From: Halopenitus persicus
Lineage (GTDB): Archaea > Halobacteriota > Halobacteria > Halobacteriales > Haloferacaceae
NCBI RefSeq assembly: GCF_002355635.1
Contig: NZ_AP017558.1
Location: 496,001 to 560,000, forward strand
Direction of reading: 5' to 3'
DNA length: 64,000 bases
The position numbers and the translations under genes were made by a program. Positions 60,030-64,000 of the stretch are shown piece after piece (position 1 is the first letter of the stretch; each line of letters starts with the position of its first letter). The notes beneath the pieces were generated by a model. That model did not search any database. It was not told where the DNA came from and saw only the letters and a list, made by a program, of their open reading frames with translations.

Positions 60030-60390
60030 GGATCGTCCCGTCACCAGACTGTACCCCGTATTCCGGATCCGCGCGTAAAAGGGTAGCGGAAGGAGTTCGG
60101 GACTGAGGGCCGTTCACACGCCGGTTGAGAGGAGTTGCCGGGGATCGCGATCGTGGTGATCGGTCGCAGGTCCGGGTATGCGACCGACGACGTCTCCATT
60201 CCGACCACAGTAACCTCATCCACCGCAGGATCGGCGCCGATCGCGATATGACCAGTCGCGATGGCGCTTCCGAGCCACTACGGATCATTAATACGGTGGT
60301 TACGCGGTGCGCTGTCAAATTTCGTCACGTTTCCGTCGGGCGATCTGGGTGGCTGGTAGCGCGGACCGAGGGCGGCGTGGAACGGAACGC
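60030..60390. other. Gap between the SPOUT/ribosomal operon and tRNA-Gly
   Basis: No gene recognised. A minus-strand CCCTTTTACGCGC element (about 60072-60083) could be the promoter of the SPOUT-rpl3 operon, with transcription starting near 60051. The remainder, to the tRNA promoter, shows no coding pattern on either strand; a 95-codon plus-strand ORF at 60125-60412 has no family features. Confidence 0.5.
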
Positions 60391-60402
60391 TTTTATTTAT
60401 AA
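60391..60402 (+). promoter_or_regulatory. TATA box of tRNA-Gly
   Basis: TTTTATTTATAA, centred about 33 nt before the tRNA 5' end, an AT-rich element in otherwise GC-rich DNA. Confidence 0.75.
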
Positions 60403-60429
60403 CCCGAGTTAGGATCGAATGCGAAGCAC

Positions 60430-60500
60430 GCACCGGTAGTGTAGTGGTATCACGCAACCTTGCCATGGTTGCAACCCGCGTTCAAATCGCGGCCGGTGCA
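60430..60500 (+). tRNA. tRNA-Gly (anticodon GCC)
   Basis: 71 nt with acceptor stem GCACCGG at 60430-60436 pairing with CCGGTGC at 60493-60499 and discriminator A at 60500. The anticodon loop contains TTGCCAT, anticodon GCC; the T arm carries GTTCAAATC. The CCA end is not encoded. A promoter is present upstream. A truncated open reading frame follows directly, as at many archaeal integration sites. Confidence 0.95.
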
Positions 60501-60878
60501 TACGGGCGCTACGCGCCGTTTTCCGCATTTTCCATCGTCCTCACACACCGAAAGGAAGGCGATATGAATACACCCAAAACGCTACGCCGATTCGGTAGCA
60601 CTGCGAGTGGAAAATACCGTTGGAGGCCCTGAGAATGGAGTTCTCTACACAAGCCACCGTCTCACTCGGCTTCCAACTCCTCGCAGAGGAACCCCGCGAC
60701 GCGCTCAGCGAACAACACGCACGCGCGGAAACAGACTATGAAAGTTGGAAGCGCGACCTCTTGGAGTGGCTCGCCATCGAGGGCAAAGGCCCTGAGCGGC
60801 TCCGCGGCTACATCAAGAAAGACGAGCTCCGACCGCTGTACGAGGTCGCACTCGAACACGGGACGGTCAACACACGTC
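60501..60878 (+). pseudogene. Remnant of an integrated element: truncated coding fragments
   Basis: From 60564 a short ORF reads MNTPKTLRRFGSTASGKYRW and stops at 60632. From the ATG at 60635 an ORF runs MEFSTQATVSLGFQLLAEEP and continues (DYESWKRDLLEWLAIEGKGP, RGYIKKDELRPLYEVALEHG) until it collides with the downstream gene end at about 60878. The sequence reads like a real protein that has lost its C-terminus, and nothing like it is known to me. Located beside tRNA-Gly, it is best explained as decayed mobile-element sequence. No duplicated tRNA end (att) was seen. Confidence 0.45.
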
Positions 60879-62021
60879 TCACCCGCGAAGCGCCTCGACG
60901 GGGCGGTCGGTCGCCGCCTTCCAGGCCGGGTAGAGGCCGCTGAGGACGCTGGCGACGACCGCGAACGCGAAGCCGGAGACGAGATACCGGGCGCTGTCCC
61001 ACCGCAACACCAACAGCGGGTCGCCGGCGACGGCGTCGAACAGCACGAGTCCGACGCCCAGCGAGACGAGCGCGCCGACGGCGCCGCCGATCACGCCGAT
61101 GAAGGCGGCCTCGGTCAGGATCATCCGGAGGATCTCCCCGCGGCGGATCCCGACCGCGCGCAGGACGCCGATCTCCCCGCGGCGCTCGATCGTGGACATC
61201 AACATCACGTTTAGGATGGCGACGCTGGCGACGACCAACGAGATCGAGCCGATGCCCAACAGCGCGAGGTTCAGCGTGTTCAGGAAGGAATCGATGTTCT
61301 CCTGGGCGCTCGCGAAGCTGGTGACGCTCAGCTCCTCCTCGTCGCCGTCGTTGAACTCGGCCTCGAGCCGGTCGACGATCGCGGTCGCCGCCTCGCCGTC
61401 CGCCGCGACGATCGTCACCGAGTCGTAGTGCTGCTGGTCTGCAAGCCCCGAGGGCGGGATCACGAGCTCGTTGCCGCCGCCGCCGAACCCGCCCTCCGCC
61501 TCGATGAGCCCGCGGATCCGGTAGAGTCGCCCCTCGTACTCCACGGGGTCGCCGAGCTCGAGGCCCAGTTCGCGGGCGGTGTCGGCGCTCAACAGCGCGC
61601 CCGACTGGAGCCGGTCCGGCGCCTCCCCCGCGGCAGCGTCGTACAGCGCGCTCGCCTCGGTCAGGCCGGTGACCGTGACGAACGCCTCCCCCTCCCGCGA
61701 CTCGATCGTCGTCGTGTTGGTCTTCCGTGGCACGACCCGGGCGTCCGTGAGGAGGCGGTCGATCCGGGCGACCTGGTCGTCGGTGACGCCGTCGGTCGAG
61801 CTATCCTGCCCGCTGGTGACGGTCACCTCGTTCGCCAGGCTCCCGAGGTCGGCCGTCGCCTGCTGTTGGATCGCGGCCCCGGTGATCCCCAGCGACGCGA
61901 TCGCGACGACGCCGATGACGATCCCCAGGGTCGCGAGCGCGGTCCGCACCCGGTTCCGGCCGAGGTTCCGCCACGCCATCAGGACGCTCGGGAACCGAGT
62001 CAACAGATCGCCCGGCCTCAT
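60879..62021 (-). CDS. ABC transporter permease (MacB/LolC-like, FtsX domain)
   Basis: 380 residues. An N-terminal membrane helix (about 27-50, ALATLGIVIGVVAIASLGIT) is followed by a large extracellular MacB periplasmic-core-like domain (about 55-245) and three C-terminal helices of the FtsX fold (ISLVVASVAILNVMLMSTIE, then two more). ERRGEIGVLRAVGIRRGEIL is the FtsX motif just after the second helix. Such permeases couple ATP use to mechanical work on an exported partner. It overlaps the ATPase by 4 bp (ATGA). Confidence 0.9.
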   Translation of the reverse strand: MRPGDLLTRFPSVLMAWRNLGRNRVRTALATLGIVIGVVAIASLGITGAAIQQQATADLGSLANEVTVTSGQDSSTDGVTDDQVARIDRLLTDARVVPRKTNTTTIESREGEAFVTVTGLTEASALYDAAAGEAPDRLQSGALLSADTARELGLELGDPVEYEGRLYRIRGLIEAEGGFGGGGNELVIPPSGLADQQHYDSVTIVAADGEAATAIVDRLEAEFNDGDEEELSVTSFASAQENIDSFLNTLNLALLGIGSISLVVASVAILNVMLMSTIERRGEIGVLRAVGIRRGEILRMILTEAAFIGVIGGAVGALVSLGVGLVLFDAVAGDPLLVLRWDSARYLVSGFAFAVVASVLSGLYPAWKAATDRPVEALRG

Positions 62022-62713
62022 TCCGGACTCACTCCGTCCTGACCGCTCCCGCCCTGGACCACCCCGTCGATCAGTTCGACCACGCGGTCGGCGTACTCGA
62101 CCAGCTGCTCGTCGTGGGTCACCGAGACGACCGCGACGTCCTCGTCGGTCGTAAAGCGCGTGAGTTCGTCGAGGATCGTGGCCCCGGTGTCCCGGTCGAG
62201 GTTGCCGGTCGGCTCGTCGGCCAACACGATATCGGGTTCGTTGATCAGCGCCCGCGCGATCGCGACGCGCTGGCGCTGGCCGCCCGACAGCTGATCGGGC
62301 GTGTGCGTGAGTCGATCGCCGAGTCCCACGCGGTGGAGGAGGTCGATCGCCCGGTCGCGCCGGTCGACCGACGTGTCCCACATCGAGGGCAGCTCGACGT
62401 TCTCGACCGCGGTGAGCATCGGCAGCAAGTGGAAGTCCTGGAAGACGAAGCCGATCCCGGACCGGCGCTCCTCGGTGAGCTCGGCCTCGGAGAAGTCGCT
62501 CACGACCCGGCCGTCGATCCGAACGGTCCCGCTCGTCGGCGTGTCAAGCAGCCCGATCATATTGAGCATCGTGCTCTTGCCCGAGCCGGAGGGACCGATG
62601 ATCGAGACCATCTCGCCGCGGTCGGCGTGGAAGTCGACGTCGTCGAGCGCCACCACCGTCTCGGCCCCGCTCTCGTAGCGCTTCGTCACCGACTCCAGGA
62701 CGATGACGCTCAT
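62018..62713 (-). CDS. ABC transporter ATPase (MacB/LolD-like)
   Basis: 231 residues. Walker A is GPSGSGKST (near 38-46), the Q-loop FVFQDFHLLPM, signature LSGGQRQRVAIARAL, and Walker B DIVLADEPTGNLD, all intact, with the switch His in VTHDEQLVEYADRV. The motif set is typical of the LolD/MacB ATPases that drive FtsX-type permeases. ATGA overlaps on both sides indicate one operon with the permease and the exported partner. Confidence 0.95.
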   Translation of the reverse strand: MSVIVLESVTKRYESGAETVVALDDVDFHADRGEMVSIIGPSGSGKSTMLNMIGLLDTPTSGTVRIDGRVVSDFSEAELTEERRSGIGFVFQDFHLLPMLTAVENVELPSMWDTSVDRRDRAIDLLHRVGLGDRLTHTPDQLSGGQRQRVAIARALINEPDIVLADEPTGNLDRDTGATILDELTRFTTDEDVAVVSVTHDEQLVEYADRVVELIDGVVQGGSGQDGVSPE

Positions 62714-63933
62714 CCGCGGATCCGACGAAGGGTCCCGATCCCGACGACCACGACGAGCCCCACGATCGCTCCCAGCGCCACGCCGCCGAGGCCGCCGAGC
62801 CCACCGAGCAGCCCGGATCCGCCGGATCCGTTTCCGGAACCGTCACCGCCGGTGCTTCCGGAGCCACCCGATCCGCCGGCGTTCGCGCCCACGCCGCCGA
62901 TCGAGCCCGCTGCGCCGACGTCGACCGTCTGGGTGGCCGTGACGCGCTCGTCGTCGACGAGGTAGCTGATCTCGATCGGGACCGACGAGACGTCGCCCGC
63001 GAGTCTCGCGGTCAGCTCGAAGGTGGCGAACTCGCTGGCCTCGATCCCGCCCACGAAGTACTCGCGTGCGGGCGCGACCGGGGTCACCCCGTCGGCCTCG
63101 CCCACGCGAACGAGCACGGACTGGGCGTCGGTGCCCCCGAGGTTCGCGGCGTCACCCTGGATGCGAACTCCGCTCCCGGCCGGAACGACCTCCAGCCCGG
63201 TGAGGCGGACCTCGCCGTCGACCGGCCGGTCGAGATCGACGGTGCGGGAGACCGAGTGCTCGGCGCCGGCGGCGGTGTAGGTCGCCGTGAACGTGACCGC
63301 GTCGCTGCGGACGCCCGAGAGGTCGACGGTGGCGGTCCCGTTCGACGCGGGCGCGATATCGGTCACGTGAGTGCGGTCGACCACCTCGCCGTCGACGGCG
63401 GCGGACAGCGCCACCGCGCTGGCGTTCACGTTCCCGTAGTTCGTGAACGTGACCGTGGCGGACTCGCCGTCGGCGGCGGTCGTGGCCGACAGGTCCGCGG
63501 TGGCCACCGGCTCCTCGACCTCGACCGAGACGGGGTACTGGTAGGCCTGCTGGACGCCGTTCGCGCCGCGGACGCTCACGTAAACGGTCAGGAAGTGGGT
63601 GCCGGCCTCCTCGAAGGTGGCGGACAGCGGGACCTCGACCGATCCGCCGGGGGCGACGTACCCGATCTCGCCGGTCTGGCCGTGTCGGTCGGCACTGCCG
63701 GACGTCCGCACGTGGACGGACGTGACGTCGACGGCGTCCGCGCTCGATTCGAGGTTCGCGATCTCGACGTCCAGCGTGACGGGCTCGCCGGTCGTGGGCG
63801 TGTCGGGCGAGACGGCAACGCCCGCGATCTGAACCTGCGGGTCGTCGGCCGCGGCGGGCAGCGGGACGGTCCCGACGCCGACGCCGAGAACGGCGAGGAC
63901 GAGAAGTCCGGTCAGCAGTCGCGACCCGCTCAT
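62710..63933 (-). CDS. Exported CARDB-type protein, probable accessory subunit of the ABC system
   Basis: 407 residues. A signal peptide (about 5-28, LLVLAVLGVGVGTVPLPAAA) precedes three beta-sandwich segments like CARDB domains (AGVAVSPDTPTTGEPVTLDV, VEEPVATADLSATTAADGES, LEVVPAGSGVRIQGDAANLG), a Gly/Ser low-complexity linker (about 350-378) and a C-terminal membrane helix (about 382-402) with basic end. So it is anchored and exposed outside. Its ATGA overlap with the ATPase gene implies function with the exporter; it may be the substrate adapter. No catalytic motif. Confidence 0.85.
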   Translation of the reverse strand: MSGSRLLTGLLVLAVLGVGVGTVPLPAAADDPQVQIAGVAVSPDTPTTGEPVTLDVEIANLESSADAVDVTSVHVRTSGSADRHGQTGEIGYVAPGGSVEVPLSATFEEAGTHFLTVYVSVRGANGVQQAYQYPVSVEVEEPVATADLSATTAADGESATVTFTNYGNVNASAVALSAAVDGEVVDRTHVTDIAPASNGTATVDLSGVRSDAVTFTATYTAAGAEHSVSRTVDLDRPVDGEVRLTGLEVVPAGSGVRIQGDAANLGGTDAQSVLVRVGEADGVTPVAPAREYFVGGIEASEFATFELTARLAGDVSSVPIEISYLVDDERVTATQTVDVGAAGSIGGVGANAGGSGGSGSTGGDGSGNGSGGSGLLGGLGGLGGVALGAIVGLVVVVGIGTLRRIRG

Positions 63934-64000
63934 CGATCGAGGATCGAAGCGTCTTGGTGCGGCGTGCGGGCAGGACCGGTCGTGGAGCGAACGCGCCGTG

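Noticed and set aside
60125-60412. 95-codon plus-strand ORF before tRNA-Gly
   Set aside because: It overlaps the tRNA promoter and lacks any recognisable protein features.

Overview
This window is chromosomal DNA from an extreme halophilic archaeon (Halobacteria). The evidence is very high GC, strongly acidic proteins, TATA boxes about 27 nt upstream of start codons (leaderless transcripts), the universal archaeal ribosomal-protein super-operon ending in secY, and haloarchaeal markers (DUF5816, AglF/AglM, Elp3, RqcH, archaeal RNase P Rnp1). A Halorubrum-like genus is plausible, but I cannot place it from sequence alone.

Layout. 1-2.1 kb: phosphopantetheine adenylyltransferase (cut by the window edge), a winged-helix regulator, CutA and two small proteins. 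2.2-20.5 kb: eleven minus-strand genes, mostly abutting or overlapping, encoding three divergent tubulin/FtsZ-superfamily GTPases, one fused to a C2H2 zinc finger. They are interleaved with membrane-anchored helical proteins and exported single-pass proteins. This is the most interesting locus and looks like a trans-envelope tubulin-based machine of unknown function. 20.5-24.3 kb: DUF5816 zinc ribbon, an IscA-like carrier, a 7Fe-type ferredoxin, and an arsR-acr3-arsC arsenic operon with a near-perfect operator palindrome at its start site. 24.4-44.9 kb: housekeeping genes (PLP gamma-synthase, RqcH, CBS protein, Elp3, an apparently catalytically dead RecJ/DHH protein, FEN-1, GNAT, MFS exporter, spermidine-synthase-like membrane protein, HisD, AglF, AglM), plus one collapsed vapBC relic. 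44.9-45.6 kb: an AT-rich, gene-poor island. 45.6-60.0 kb: secY and 22 ribosomal proteins plus Rnp1, led by a SPOUT-type methyltransferase. 60.4 kb: tRNA-Gly(GCC) followed by an element remnant. 60.9-63.9 kb: a MacB/LolCDE-like ABC exporter with a secreted partner.

Two threads run across regions. First, the tubulin cluster has what an envelope machine would need: cytoplasmic GTPases, coiled-coil linkers with N-terminal membrane anchors, and large extracellular domains; two of its membrane proteins also appear to carry cytoplasmic beta-sandwich domains. Second, four minus-strand genes (ends at 18434, 32095, 37844 and 39127) have their last codons plus stop copied as 21-28 bp tandem repeats just downstream. 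This recurrent 3'-end structure is not explained by any annotated feature.
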